This document shows positions 37,524-46,094 of a stretch of DNA of 64,000 nt, in pieces. Origin of the DNA: Halomonas denitrificans (GTDB lineage Bacteria; Pseudomonadota; Gammaproteobacteria; Xanthomonadales; Wenzhouxiangellaceae). The stretch is taken from NCBI GenBank assembly GCA_019800895.1, contig JAHVKF010000004.1, forward strand, positions 96,888 through 160,887, read 5' to 3'. The number at the start of each line of letters is the position of its first letter. Position 1 is the stretch's first letter. The translations under genes were made by a program, and so were the position numbers. A model generated the notes under the pieces. The model was not told the origin of the DNA, made no database searches, and saw nothing but the letters and a program-made list of their open reading frames with translations.

Positions 37524-38594
37524 ATGACTACACAACGCCCCCTGGCCGCCGCTCTTCCCGCTGCCATCGCCGCAGCACTCGCCGCCGTGATCGGCACGGG
37601 CGGTGCGAACGTGGCGATTGCGCAGTCGTCCAGCATCCTGCTGAACAACGACACCAACACCGAAATCGTCCTGCAGGACGGCACCAGCGTCCAGGTCGAT
37701 CCGGTGACCGGCAACCTGACGGCCACGCCACTGGACCCGCAGGCCTGCACCGGTACCGCGAACTGCGATGACGTCCAGGTCGACATCACGTCGTTCAGCG
37801 CCTCGCCGACTTCGGTCAGCCAGGGCGGCAACGTCAGCTTCAGCTGGAACTCGCGCGGTGCGTGGGAATGCACCGGCTCGGGCCTGACCGGTACCACCTG
37901 GAACAGCACCGGCAAGCTGCCGCAGGGCAACCAGTCGGTGAACACGGGCAGCCTGTCGCCCGACGACTACATCGCCGACCTGCTGTGCGAAAACGGCCCG
38001 GTCACCGATACGCGTCAGGTGAGCTTCACCGTGGTGTCGGGCGGGGGCGGCGGACCGCAGAACTGTATCGACGAAGGTCGCGTGCCGCCGGCCGGTCTGA
38101 CGCAGGACACGACCGCGTTGTCCAACATCTTCAACCAGAATTTCAGTGATCCGACGCTGACCTGGGGCGACGTGTTCGGTGGTCCGTTCCCGGATAGCGG
38201 TTCGCCCTACTGGAAGACCCAGCGCGACCAGTACATCAGCCTGGAGTTTACGACCGCCGGCGTGCCGACGGGCACTTCGGGTCGATTCGAGCTGAACAAT
38301 CCACAGAGCTCCTTCAACTTCGGTCAGACGCTGGTGACCTTCAGCCAGTGCCCGGGCGACTTCCTCGACCAGGAAGACAGCGACTGCAAGAAGCTGATCA
38401 CCAACGGCGGCATCAACTGGGAGGTCACTACCGCAAGCGGTCTGTTCAACGAGTGCGAGCTCGAGCCGAACACCACCTACTACCTGAACGCGCTGCATAC
38501 GACCATCTCGCAGCCGCCGTTCCAGTGGCAGTGTGACATTCCGCCGGGAACCGCCCGTCCGGCCGATTGTGGCGACCTCGTCACCGCGAACTGA
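37524..38594 (+). CDS. Exported protein with Ig-like domain, unknown function
   Basis: About 356 aa from ATG 37524 (MTTQRPLAAALP); ATG 37509 is an alternative. The signal peptide ends near NVAIAQ. Residues about 85-165 form an Ig/PKD-like domain (ITSFSASPTSVSQGGNVSFSW... VSFTVV), followed by a GGGGG linker and a Cys-containing C-terminal domain (CPGDFLDQEDSDCKK, NECELEPNTTYYLNAL). Eight or more Cys in the mature part suggest disulfides and thus DsbC clients. Substrate of type II secretion or surface protein are both possible. It follows the terminator at 37362 and a TAAAAT box at 37441, so it is probably transcribed alone. Confidence 0.75.
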   Translation: MTTQRPLAAALPAAIAAALAAVIGTGGANVAIAQSSSILLNNDTNTEIVLQDGTSVQVDPVTGNLTATPLDPQACTGTANCDDVQVDITSFSASPTSVSQGGNVSFSWNSRGAWECTGSGLTGTTWNSTGKLPQGNQSVNTGSLSPDDYIADLLCENGPVTDTRQVSFTVVSGGGGGPQNCIDEGRVPPAGLTQDTTALSNIFNQNFSDPTLTWGDVFGGPFPDSGSPYWKTQRDQYISLEFTTAGVPTGTSGRFELNNPQSSFNFGQTLVTFSQCPGDFLDQEDSDCKKLITNGGINWEVTTASGLFNECELEPNTTYYLNALHTTISQPPFQWQCDIPPGTARPADCGDLVTAN

Positions 38595-38602
38595 GGCTGC
38601 CG

Positions 38603-39532
38603 ATGTCGCGCTTCCAGAACCCATCGTTCGGTGGGCCGCTCCTGCTGTCCGGCGTTTTGATGTTGCTGGGGCCCGTGCTACCGGGCCCCACCTTCGCCGA
38701 AGATGTCCAGCGCTCGCTGGACATCGATTTTTCGAGCTCCGTGCTGGCCCGACGGGGTGAGGCGCGGCTGACCCACCTCGAGCTCGATGCCCGCCTCCAG
38801 GCGATCCCGGAAGACGCCCGACCCGACGTGGTCAACGGGCCGGCCCGGCTAGAGAAACTGATCGAGGACCAGCTGCAGATCCGCACTTTTGCCGATCGGG
38901 CGATCGCCGAGGGTGCGCTCGACGATGAACTCGTCGAGGCCGAGCTCTACCTGATGGTCTCGACCTGGTTGGCGGAGCGATACCGTGACCGGATCATCGC
39001 GGAACAGTCGCTCGACGACTACACCGACCAGGCCCGCGAGCTCTACCAGCTGGATCGCGACCGCTTCACGGCCGAACCGACAGTCAGCTTCTCGCACCTG
39101 CTCATCGCCAACCACCCGGATCCCCGGGCGCGCGCCGCCGAACTGCTCGAACGGATCGAGAGCGGTGAGGATTTCGCCGAGCTGGCGGCCGAGCACTCCG
39201 ATGATCCGAGTGTGGTCAACAACCGCGGCCGCTTCGACGAGATCGAAACGGCCCGCCTCGACGAGCGGTTCCGCGTCGGCCTGGCCGCGCTCGAGCCCGG
39301 TGACGTCGAACTGGTCGAGTCGGGCTACGGCTGGCACGTCGTCGTGCTCCACGACCGCCAGTCCGAGCGGATCCGCGACTTCGAGGAAGTCGCCGATCAG
39401 CTGCGTGAAGAAGCTCGCCAGCAGCATGCCCAGGAGATCGTGGAGCGGCTGTTGCGGTCGTACTACGCGCAGGACCTGGAAATCGTAGAAGGCGGCGTCG
39501 CCGAAGTGCTGGAACGTTATCCCTTCGAGTGA
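38603..39532 (+). CDS. Periplasmic peptidyl-prolyl cis-trans isomerase (parvulin type)
   Basis: 309 aa, ATG 38603 with GAGG upstream. A signal-like helix (PLLLSGVLMLLGPVLPGPTFAED) is followed by a SurA/PpiD-like N-terminal helical region (about 45-140: LEKLIEDQLQIRTFADRAI) and a parvulin domain (about 160-255) with FSHLLIANHPDPRARAAELLERI, DFAELAAEHSDDPS and SGYGWHVVVLHDR. It likely assists folding of exported proteins; its position only nine bases after the exported Ig-like protein hints at a dedicated client. Confidence 0.85.
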   Translation: MSRFQNPSFGGPLLLSGVLMLLGPVLPGPTFAEDVQRSLDIDFSSSVLARRGEARLTHLELDARLQAIPEDARPDVVNGPARLEKLIEDQLQIRTFADRAIAEGALDDELVEAELYLMVSTWLAERYRDRIIAEQSLDDYTDQARELYQLDRDRFTAEPTVSFSHLLIANHPDPRARAAELLERIESGEDFAELAAEHSDDPSVVNNRGRFDEIETARLDERFRVGLAALEPGDVELVESGYGWHVVVLHDRQSERIRDFEEVADQLREEARQQHAQEIVERLLRSYYAQDLEIVEGGVAEVLERYPFE

Positions 39533-39928
39533 GTGAGCGGCGGCCGGCCCCGCGGCTGCCATCCCGACGCCCGCCGTTCCGCTAACCCGCCCGAGCGACT
39601 GCTCCGGCGACGCTGGCTCCCGTCGGCCGCGTTTCGTCGAATCCGCCACCGCGACCCGATGCCGGGCCGTCCCGCGCTGCGGGAGCGCGGAGAGCGAGAA
39701 GATCTGCAGGTCGATGGCCGGTCCCGAGGAGCGAAGGTTCCGACGCTCGAACGGCGGGATCGGTCGGCACGCAGACACGATCGGGTATACGATGACCGGG
39801 GATCGGCAGCAGGGCGCTGACCATGAACCGGCGACAGGTCGGTCCTGCCGTCCGAAGGTCGGCTGTGTCGGCCCGATCGATCTCGAGCACTCCATAGGCC
39901 AGGATTCCAGCCCAGGTAGCCGTTTCCG
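39533..39928. other. 396-bp region without a convincing gene
   Basis: Lies between the parvulin gene and wzm. Short frames on both strands lack ribosome sites and protein-like composition. A TATACGAT-containing patch at 39785 could be a -10 for the wzm-wzt-glycosyltransferase unit, but no -35 matches. Nothing else is seen. Confidence 0.5.
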
Positions 39929-40684
39929 ATGCTGATCGAACTCATTCGCCGCGACCTGCGGACCCGGTTCGTCGGCAGCCGTTCCGGCTGGCTGTGGACG
40001 GTTCTCACGCCGCTGATGCTGCTTGGCGTGTATGCCGTGGTGTTCGGGGTGATCTTCCGGGCGCGGGTGCCCGAGGGCATGGACATCCCCTTCGTCGCCT
40101 GGCTGGCGATCGCGATGTGGCCCTGGCTGGCGTTCCAGGACGCGATCCTGCGCGCCACCGCGAGCATGCCGGAGCATGCCAACCTGATCGCGAAGGTCGC
40201 TCTCCCGCGCGAACTGCTGGCGCTGAGCAATGCCACCACCGCTTTCCTGCTCCAGTGTCTCGGCTATCTCGCCGTTCTGCTTGCGCTGCCGCTGTTCGGC
40301 GTCGACCTGACCTGGCGCGGCCTGCCTGCCGCGCTGGTGACGCTGGCTGCGCTGTACGGCCTGGCCGCAGGCCTCGGCTTCATCGCGGCCGGACTGCGGC
40401 CGTTCTTCCGCGACCTCGAGACCCTGCTGCCCACGCTCCTGATGTTCTGGTTCTTCCTGACCCCGATTCTCTATGCGCCGCAAATGCTGCCCGAGAACTG
40501 GCAGGACCTGTGGCTGCTCAATCCCGTGGCCGGCCTGATGAACGACCTCCGGGCTGCGCTGCTGGAGGGCGCCCTCCTGCCCGGCCGCTCGACCTGGATC
40601 ATGCTGGCCGTCGGCGGGGGTGCGTTTCTGCTCGGGCGCTCGTTCTTCCGCAGGCTGGCGCCGTACTTCGAGGACTACCTGTGA
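39929..40684 (+). CDS. wzm: Polysaccharide ABC exporter permease (Wzm type)
   Basis: 251 aa with six hydrophobic segments (for example WTVLTPLMLLGVYAVVFGVI at about 23-43 and LPTLLMFWFFLTPILYAP near 168-186). The start IRRDLRTRFVGSRSGWLW is characteristic of ABC-2 permeases of O-antigen, capsule or teichoic-acid type exporters. It moves a lipid-linked glycan across the inner membrane with Wzt. Its stop overlaps the GTG of the ATPase gene. Confidence 0.9.
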   Translation: MLIELIRRDLRTRFVGSRSGWLWTVLTPLMLLGVYAVVFGVIFRARVPEGMDIPFVAWLAIAMWPWLAFQDAILRATASMPEHANLIAKVALPRELLALSNATTAFLLQCLGYLAVLLALPLFGVDLTWRGLPAALVTLAALYGLAAGLGFIAAGLRPFFRDLETLLPTLLMFWFFLTPILYAPQMLPENWQDLWLLNPVAGLMNDLRAALLEGALLPGRSTWIMLAVGGGAFLLGRSFFRRLAPYFEDYL

Positions 40685-41883
40685 CGGCGCCGCTGCTGCG
40701 CGTTTCCGGCGTCGGCAAGGCCTACCCCTCCCGCGGGCCGGGCAGCCACCGATGGCGCGCCGTACTGCAGATCCTGCGCTCCGGGACCACGCAAGGCGAC
40801 AAGCGGGTCCTGAGCGACATCGATTTCGAGGTCCTGCCCGGTGAATCGGTCGGCATCATCGGTGCCAACGGGGCGGGAAAGTCGACCCTGCTCAAGTTGA
40901 TCACCGGCGTACTGGCCCCGAGCGAGGGCGAGATCGAGCGACGCGGGTCGATCGCCGCGCTGCTCGAACTCGGCGCGGGCTTCGAGCCCGAATCCACCGG
41001 GCTGGAAAACCTCAGGATGAACGCCGCCTTTCTCGGCCTGTCACGGAGCGACGTCGAAGAGCGGATGGACGACATTCTCTCCTTCGCCGATATCGGCGAG
41101 GCGATTCACGAACCGATCAAGACCTACTCCTCGGGCATGGTCGTCCGACTCGGCTTTGCCGTGGTCGCCTCGGTCCGTCCCGACCTGCTGATCACCGACG
41201 AGGTGCTCGCCGTCGGCGACGAGTCGTTCCAGAAGAAGTGCATCCGCTGGATCGAGCGCTACCTTGCCGACGGCGGCACGCTGCTGATGGTGTCGCACAA
41301 CATGTATCAGGTGCAGAAGCTGTGCCGGCACGCGTTGTGGCTCGAGCACGGGCGGGCGCGTGCCTGGGGCGACGTGTTCGACGTCACCCAGGGCTACCTC
41401 GCCTGGCACGAGCGGCGCGATGCAGAGGCACGCGACAAGTCCGGGCGAAAGCGGGCCGACGGCGCCCGCTATCGTGTCGATGCGCTGGAACTCGGTCCTC
41501 GCCGCGACGACGGGCCGGTCCACCTCGCCGCCGGAGAGACGCTTACCGTCGACCTTGCGCTTCGTTCGCCCGACGATCGCGCGCCCCAGGCCCTGGTCGG
41601 CATCGTACGGGCCGACGGCACGCCGGTCTTCGGCGTCGCCTCGGACCACGACGGCGTCGAGCTCGAGCGCCGCGCGGACGGGCGCTACACGATCGGTATC
41701 GATTTCGATGACCTGGCGCTGCTTCCGGGCAGCTACGTGGTCCGTGCGCACGCCATGGACCCGGAAGGGCTCCGCCTGCAGGACACGCTGGAGCGCGAAT
41801 TCTCGGTCTCCGGGCGCAGTCGTTCGCTGGGCCTCGTCACCCTGCCGCATCGCTGGCGCACGGCCGAGTCGCCGGAGCCGTGA
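40681..41883 (+). CDS. wzt: Polysaccharide ABC exporter ATPase with C-terminal glycan-binding domain (Wzt type)
   Basis: 400 aa, GTG start overlapping wzm. The nucleotide-binding domain (1-250) has Walker A GANGAGKST near residue 62, signature YSSGMVVRLGFA and Walker B PDLLITDEVLAVGDE. A C-terminal beta domain (about 270-395: RVDALELGP... LAAGETLTVDLALRSPDD) matches the Wzt carbohydrate-binding extension that recognises the modified end of the glycan, suggesting a chain-terminated O-polysaccharide. It overlaps the next gene by four bases. Confidence 0.9.
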   Translation: MTAPLLRVSGVGKAYPSRGPGSHRWRAVLQILRSGTTQGDKRVLSDIDFEVLPGESVGIIGANGAGKSTLLKLITGVLAPSEGEIERRGSIAALLELGAGFEPESTGLENLRMNAAFLGLSRSDVEERMDDILSFADIGEAIHEPIKTYSSGMVVRLGFAVVASVRPDLLITDEVLAVGDESFQKKCIRWIERYLADGGTLLMVSHNMYQVQKLCRHALWLEHGRARAWGDVFDVTQGYLAWHERRDAEARDKSGRKRADGARYRVDALELGPRRDDGPVHLAAGETLTVDLALRSPDDRAPQALVGIVRADGTPVFGVASDHDGVELERRADGRYTIGIDFDDLALLPGSYVVRAHAMDPEGLRLQDTLEREFSVSGRSRSLGLVTLPHRWRTAESPEP

Positions 41884-42689
41884 GTCCTCCCGGCCTGACC
41901 GTCATCGTGCCGGTGTTCAACGCGCCGGACGAGACCCGGCGCTGCCTGCGTGCGCTGCGCCGAACGCTGGACGGCGACCCGGCCCGGGTCCTGGTCATCG
42001 ACGACGCGTCAACGGACCCGGCCATCGAGGGCATTCTCGACGCGGCCTGTGATCCGGCCTGGGCCGTGGAGCGGAATCCGCGCAACCTCGGTTTCGTCGG
42101 CACCGTGAACCTCGGCATGCAGCGCGCCGCTTCCGACGACGTGGTGCTCTTGAATTCGGACACGGTTCCGGCCGGCAACTGGCTGGAGCGAATCCGGCGC
42201 TGCGCGGCCTCCGATCCCGCGATCGCGTCGGTCACGCCGTGGACCAACAACGGGGAAATCGTTTCCCTGCCGACCTTCTGCGAGGCGGCGCCGGTGCCGG
42301 ACGACGTCGAGCGCTGGGCGGCCGCCTGCGCGGCCGTCGAGCCGTGCTATCCGGACCTGCCGACCGCGGTCGGTTTCTGCATGTTCCTCCGCCGGGCCTG
42401 CCTCGAGCAGATCGGGTCGTTCGATGCCGAGACCTTCGGCCGGGGCTACGGGGAAGAAAACGACTGGTGCATGCGAGCGACCCGCGCCGGATGGCGCCAC
42501 GTGCTCTGCGATTCGGCGTTCGTGGCGCACCATGGGCAGGCCAGCTTCGGTCCGCTCGGACTGGCCCCCGGCGAGGCATCGATGCAGCGCTTGCTGGGGC
42601 TGCATCCCGACTACCTCGATCGGGTCATGGCCTTCATCCGCTCCGATCCGCTGGCCGGGCCTCGCCAGCGCGTGCTCGCTCACCTCTGA
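41880..42689 (+). CDS. Family 2 glycosyltransferase
   Basis: 269 aa, GTG start. A GT-A fold with LTVIVPVFNAPDETRRCL, nucleotide-binding VLVIDDASTD, NLGFVGTVNLGM and the metal-site region VVLLNSDTVP; a later GYGEENDWCMRATRAGW resembles the rhamnosyltransferase-like ExD region. It is probably a glycan-building enzyme linked to the Wzm/Wzt exporter. Only one glycosyltransferase is found here, so most of the glycan pathway must lie elsewhere. Confidence 0.88.
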   Translation: MSPPGLTVIVPVFNAPDETRRCLRALRRTLDGDPARVLVIDDASTDPAIEGILDAACDPAWAVERNPRNLGFVGTVNLGMQRAASDDVVLLNSDTVPAGNWLERIRRCAASDPAIASVTPWTNNGEIVSLPTFCEAAPVPDDVERWAAACAAVEPCYPDLPTAVGFCMFLRRACLEQIGSFDAETFGRGYGEENDWCMRATRAGWRHVLCDSAFVAHHGQASFGPLGLAPGEASMQRLLGLHPDYLDRVMAFIRSDPLAGPRQRVLAHL

Positions 42690-42737
42690 CCGGCCATCGG
42701 CGCGCCGGGGCCCGGCGGGGCGCGGCGATTCTTGCCC

Positions 42738-42749
42738 TACAATGCAGGC
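42738..42749 (+). promoter_or_regulatory. rpoN -10 element close to the start codon
   Basis: TACAAT at 42738-42743, then GCAGGC and ATG 42750. This spacing would start RNA at or beside the ATG. A GC-rich stem (CGCCGGG / CCCGGCG, 42703-42717) just upstream may end the preceding operon. No good -35 is seen. Confidence 0.4.
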
Positions 42750-44228
42750 ATGGCACTGCAGACCGGACTCAAGCTCAAGCTCGGCCAGAAGCTCAAACTG
42801 GCCCCGCAGCTGCGCCAGGCGATCGCGCTGCTGCAGCTCAACCGGCTCGAATTGCGTGAACACATCGAGCAGGCGCTGGAATCCAACCCGCTGCTCGAAC
42901 TCGATGCCGACGGGGCGCCGGATGCGGACGACCGCAGCGCTGGCGAGCAGGGCGCGGCCGAGTCCGAGTACGGCGCCGACGAAGCGTCCGCCGACGCCTC
43001 GGGAGACGAAGGCGCCGATTCTTCCCGGGACTTCGACGACTACGATTGGAACGACCTGCCCGAAGGGTTCTCCGAGGTCGGCGAAGCGCCGGATTACGAC
43101 CGCTTCATCAGCGACCCGGACGACGAGTCGCTGACCCATCACCTGCTGTGGCAGGCCAATCTGGCCCATTTCTCCGAACAGGACGAGGCGATCGCCCGGG
43201 CGATCATCTACGCCCTGCGCGACAACGGCTACCTCGCCGACGATCTGGCGACGCTGCGCGCGTCGCTGGCCCCCGAATGGCTGGTCTCGATCGACGAGAT
43301 CGCCGCCGTGCTCGAGCGCGTGCAGCACTTCGAGCCGGTCGGAGTCGCCGCCCGGGACCTGAAGGAGTGCCTGGCGATCCAGCTGCGGACCCTGCCGTCG
43401 GAGACGCCGCACCGCGGCCTGGCCCAGCACCTGATCGACCATTGCCTCGACGACCTGGGCGATCTCGATGCCGCCCTTCTCGCGCGCCGGACGGGGTTCG
43501 AGGTCGAGGACGTCGAGGGCGCTCTGGCGGTCATCCGGCGGCTGGACCCACGACCCGGGCTGCGCTACGGGCGCGACGACGAGAACTACCTGGTGCCCGA
43601 CGTCTACGTGTTCCCGGCCGACGGCGGCTGGCAAGTCCGCCTGAACCGCGACAACGACCCGAGGCTGCGGTTGAACGACGAGTACGTCAAGCTGATCAAG
43701 AAGACCCTCGGTGACGACAAGAGCTACCTGAAGGACCGGCTGAAAGAGGCCCAGTGGCTGATCTCGAGCCTGGAACTGCGCAATCACACGCTCCGTTCGG
43801 TGGCCGAGACCATCGTCGCGCACCAGGAGGGCTTTCTCGAGCACGGTGATGTCGGCATGCAGCCGCTGCTGCAGAAAGAGGTGGCCGAGCGCGTCGAGGT
43901 GCACGAATCGACGGTTTCGCGGGCCACGACGGGAAAATACATGCATACGCCGCGCGGTACCTTCGAACTGAAGTACTTCTTCTCGGTCGCCATCCCGACC
44001 CGCGACGGCCGTCCGGTGTCGGCGACAGCCGTCAAGGCCCGGCTGGAGCGCCTGATCGCCGAAGAGCCCCCGGGCCGGCCGCTATCGGACCAGGCGCTGG
44101 TCGACCGTCTCGCCGAAGACGGGCTGCTGCTGGCCCGCCGGACGGTCGCGAAGTACCGCGAACAGCTCGGCATCCCGAACTCGGCCCGGCGGCGTCGCGA
44201 CGCACGGCTTCGCGGTGGGGCGGGCTGA
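42750..44228 (+). CDS. rpoN: RNA polymerase sigma-54 factor
   Basis: 492 aa from ATG 42750 (MALQTGLKLK). Region I is the Gln/Leu-rich activator-interacting segment (QLRQAIALLQLNRLELREHI), region II is acidic (about 50-115), and the C-terminus carries the HTH and the RpoN box ARRTVAKYREQLGIP near residue 462. It directs transcription from -24/-12 promoters with enhancer-binding proteins. A perfect sigma-54 promoter is present at 51574. The gene leads the rpoN-hpf-ptsN-hprK-rapZ-PTS cluster. Confidence 0.97.
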   Translation: MALQTGLKLKLGQKLKLAPQLRQAIALLQLNRLELREHIEQALESNPLLELDADGAPDADDRSAGEQGAAESEYGADEASADASGDEGADSSRDFDDYDWNDLPEGFSEVGEAPDYDRFISDPDDESLTHHLLWQANLAHFSEQDEAIARAIIYALRDNGYLADDLATLRASLAPEWLVSIDEIAAVLERVQHFEPVGVAARDLKECLAIQLRTLPSETPHRGLAQHLIDHCLDDLGDLDAALLARRTGFEVEDVEGALAVIRRLDPRPGLRYGRDDENYLVPDVYVFPADGGWQVRLNRDNDPRLRLNDEYVKLIKKTLGDDKSYLKDRLKEAQWLISSLELRNHTLRSVAETIVAHQEGFLEHGDVGMQPLLQKEVAERVEVHESTVSRATTGKYMHTPRGTFELKYFFSVAIPTRDGRPVSATAVKARLERLIAEEPPGRPLSDQALVDRLAEDGLLLARRTVAKYREQLGIPNSARRRRDARLRGGAG

Positions 44229-44321
44229 AGACGGCCCGCGACTGGTATACCATTGCACTCCTCGGGTCGGCCTCCGCGCCGCGTGCGCAGTCGGCCCTCG
44301 GATCATCGAAAGGAGATCATC

Positions 44322-44645
44322 ATGCAGATCGAAGTCAGCGGACAGAACGTGGAAGTCACCCAGGCCATGCGCGCCTATGTTTCCGAGAAGCTGGAGCGCC
44401 TGCACCGTCACTTCGACAACCTGATCTCCGCGCACATCGTTCTCCGGCTGGAGCGCGTCCAGCACTTCGCGGAGGGCACCGTCAGCGTCGGCGGGCGTCC
44501 GCAGGACATCCACGCCGACGCCGATGCCGAGGACATGTACGCCGCCATCGACCTGCTCGTCGACAAGCTGGACCGCCAGGTTCGTCGACACAAGCAGAAG
44601 GTCACCGACCACCATCGCCACGAGCGCCGCGCCGAAGCCGGCTGA
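44322..44645 (+). CDS. hpf: Ribosome hibernation promoting factor (short form)
   Basis: 107 aa. AAGGAG six bases before ATG 44322 fixes the start. It begins MQIEVSGQNVEVTQAMRAYV and has the family's VSVGGRPQDIHADADAEDMYAAIDLLVDKLDRQ. It binds the decoding region of idle ribosomes. It belongs to the short HPF class without the long dimerisation domain. Its position between rpoN and ptsN is conserved in proteobacteria. Confidence 0.95.
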   Translation: MQIEVSGQNVEVTQAMRAYVSEKLERLHRHFDNLISAHIVLRLERVQHFAEGTVSVGGRPQDIHADADAEDMYAAIDLLVDKLDRQVRRHKQKVTDHHRHERRAEAG

Positions 44646-44694
44646 TCACCAGCCAGCGCTCCGACCCGCTCGACCCCGAACCGAACGCCCCATC

Positions 44695-45147
44695 ATGCGA
44701 CTTGCAGATCTGCTCGTGCTGGACCGCGTCTCGCTGGACCAGACGATCTCGAGCAAGAAGTCGCTGCTCGAGCAGGCGGCCGCCCTGCTCGGCAGTGCAC
44801 CCGACGCCGCTCCCGGTCGCGATATCTTCCAGGGCCTGTGCCAGCGGGAGCGATTGGGCTCGACGGGTCTCGGTCACGGGGTGGCGATTCCGCACTGCCG
44901 GGTCGACCAGCCCGGCGCCGTCGGCGCACTGCTTCGTCTGAAGCGCCCGATCGATTTCGACAGCCCGGACGCCGAGCCGGTCGACCTGTTCTTTGCCCTG
45001 GCCGTACCGTCGAGTTGCAGCGAAGCGCATTTGAAGCTGCTGGCCGGTATCGCCGAATTGTTCTCCGACCCGGACCAGCGCGAGCGCCTGCGAACGCTGG
45101 AAACCTCCGACGAACTGCTGCGCGTGCTCGACGAGCAGGACCCGTGA
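44695..45147 (+). CDS. ptsN: Nitrogen-regulatory PTS EIIA (PtsN)
   Basis: 150 aa from ATG 44695. The phosphorylated His lies near residue 67 in GHGVAIPHCRV. The fold and length match EIIA-Ntr. It accepts phosphate from HPr and modulates kinases and transporters in other bacteria. Its stop overlaps the GTG of hprK. Confidence 0.95.
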   Translation: MRLADLLVLDRVSLDQTISSKKSLLEQAAALLGSAPDAAPGRDIFQGLCQRERLGSTGLGHGVAIPHCRVDQPGAVGALLRLKRPIDFDSPDAEPVDLFFALAVPSSCSEAHLKLLAGIAELFSDPDQRERLRTLETSDELLRVLDEQDP

Positions 45148-46094
45148 GCCAGACGCTCGCCGTCTCCGAACTGGTGGAGCGCCTCGGCGAGCGGCTGGAA
45201 CTGCACTGGGTCTGCGGACGCCGCGAAGCGCGCCGACGCACCCTGTCGGTGGCGTCGTTCCGGGCGCGACCGTCGCTGGTCGGGTTCCTGAACCTCATCC
45301 ATCCCAACCAGGTCCAGGTCCTCGGTGCCGAGGAGCAGGAGTGGCTCGACAAGCTCGACGCCCGGCAGCGCTGGGAGACGATTGCCGAAATCTGCTCGAT
45401 GCGGCCGGCCGCCCTGGTGGTTGCCGGCGGCGGTGAAGTCGGCGACGACCTCGAGGAACTGGCCGGCGACAGCGCCACGCCCGTGCTGCGCTCGCCGCGG
45501 CCGGCCTGGGAGCTGGTCTCGACGCTGCAGTACGAGGTTGCCCGCGCGCTGGCCCACCGCGAGGTGGTCCACGGCGTGTTCATGGAAATCTTCACCATCG
45601 GGGTGCTGATCACCGGCGATCCCGGCGCGGGAAAGAGCGAGCTGGCGCTGGAGCTGATCACTCGCGGCCATCGCCTGATCGCCGACGACAGCCCCGAGTT
45701 CACCCAGATGACGCCCGACATCATCGACGGCACCTGCCCCGAGGCGCTGCAGGACTGCCTCGAAGTCCGCGGGCTCGGGGTGCTCAATGTCCGCCGGATG
45801 TTCGGCGATGCGGCGGTCAAGACCAACAAGTTCCTTCGGCTGATCCTTCACCTGCACCAGCCGCAGCCCGGCGACGAGAGCTCGGTCGACCGGCTGGCCG
45901 GCCGTTCGGACTCGGCGCCCGTGCTGGACATGGACATTCCGCGGATTCTCCTGCCGGTGCTGCCGGGCCGCAACCTTGCCGTCATTGCCGAGGCCGCGGT
46001 GCGAAACTTCATGCTGCAGCTCAAGGGCTTCGACGCCACGGCCGACTTCATCGAGCGCCACGGCCGCCTGCTGGGCCGCGAGCCCGAGCCGTGA
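45144..46094 (+). CDS. hprK: HPr kinase/phosphorylase
   Basis: 316 aa, GTG 45144. N-terminal domain (1-130), then the kinase domain with Walker A GDPGAGKSELALELI near residue 158, the catalytic His in VVHGVFMEIF, and the family signature LEVRGLGVLNV. It phosphorylates HPr at Ser46, which is present in the neighbouring HPr. It is absent from enterics but usual in Xanthomonadales and betaproteobacteria. It overlaps ptsN and rapZ by four bases each. Confidence 0.95.
   Translation: MSQTLAVSELVERLGERLELHWVCGRREARRRTLSVASFRARPSLVGFLNLIHPNQVQVLGAEEQEWLDKLDARQRWETIAEICSMRPAALVVAGGGEVGDDLEELAGDSATPVLRSPRPAWELVSTLQYEVARALAHREVVHGVFMEIFTIGVLITGDPGAGKSELALELITRGHRLIADDSPEFTQMTPDIIDGTCPEALQDCLEVRGLGVLNVRRMFGDAAVKTNKFLRLILHLHQPQPGDESSVDRLAGRSDSAPVLDMDIPRILLPVLPGRNLAVIAEAAVRNFMLQLKGFDATADFIERHGRLLGREPEP

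Noticed and set aside
39533..39928. Possible small genes between the parvulin gene and wzm
   Set aside because: Frames of 60-100 codons on both strands lack ribosome sites and have Arg-rich shadow-like composition.
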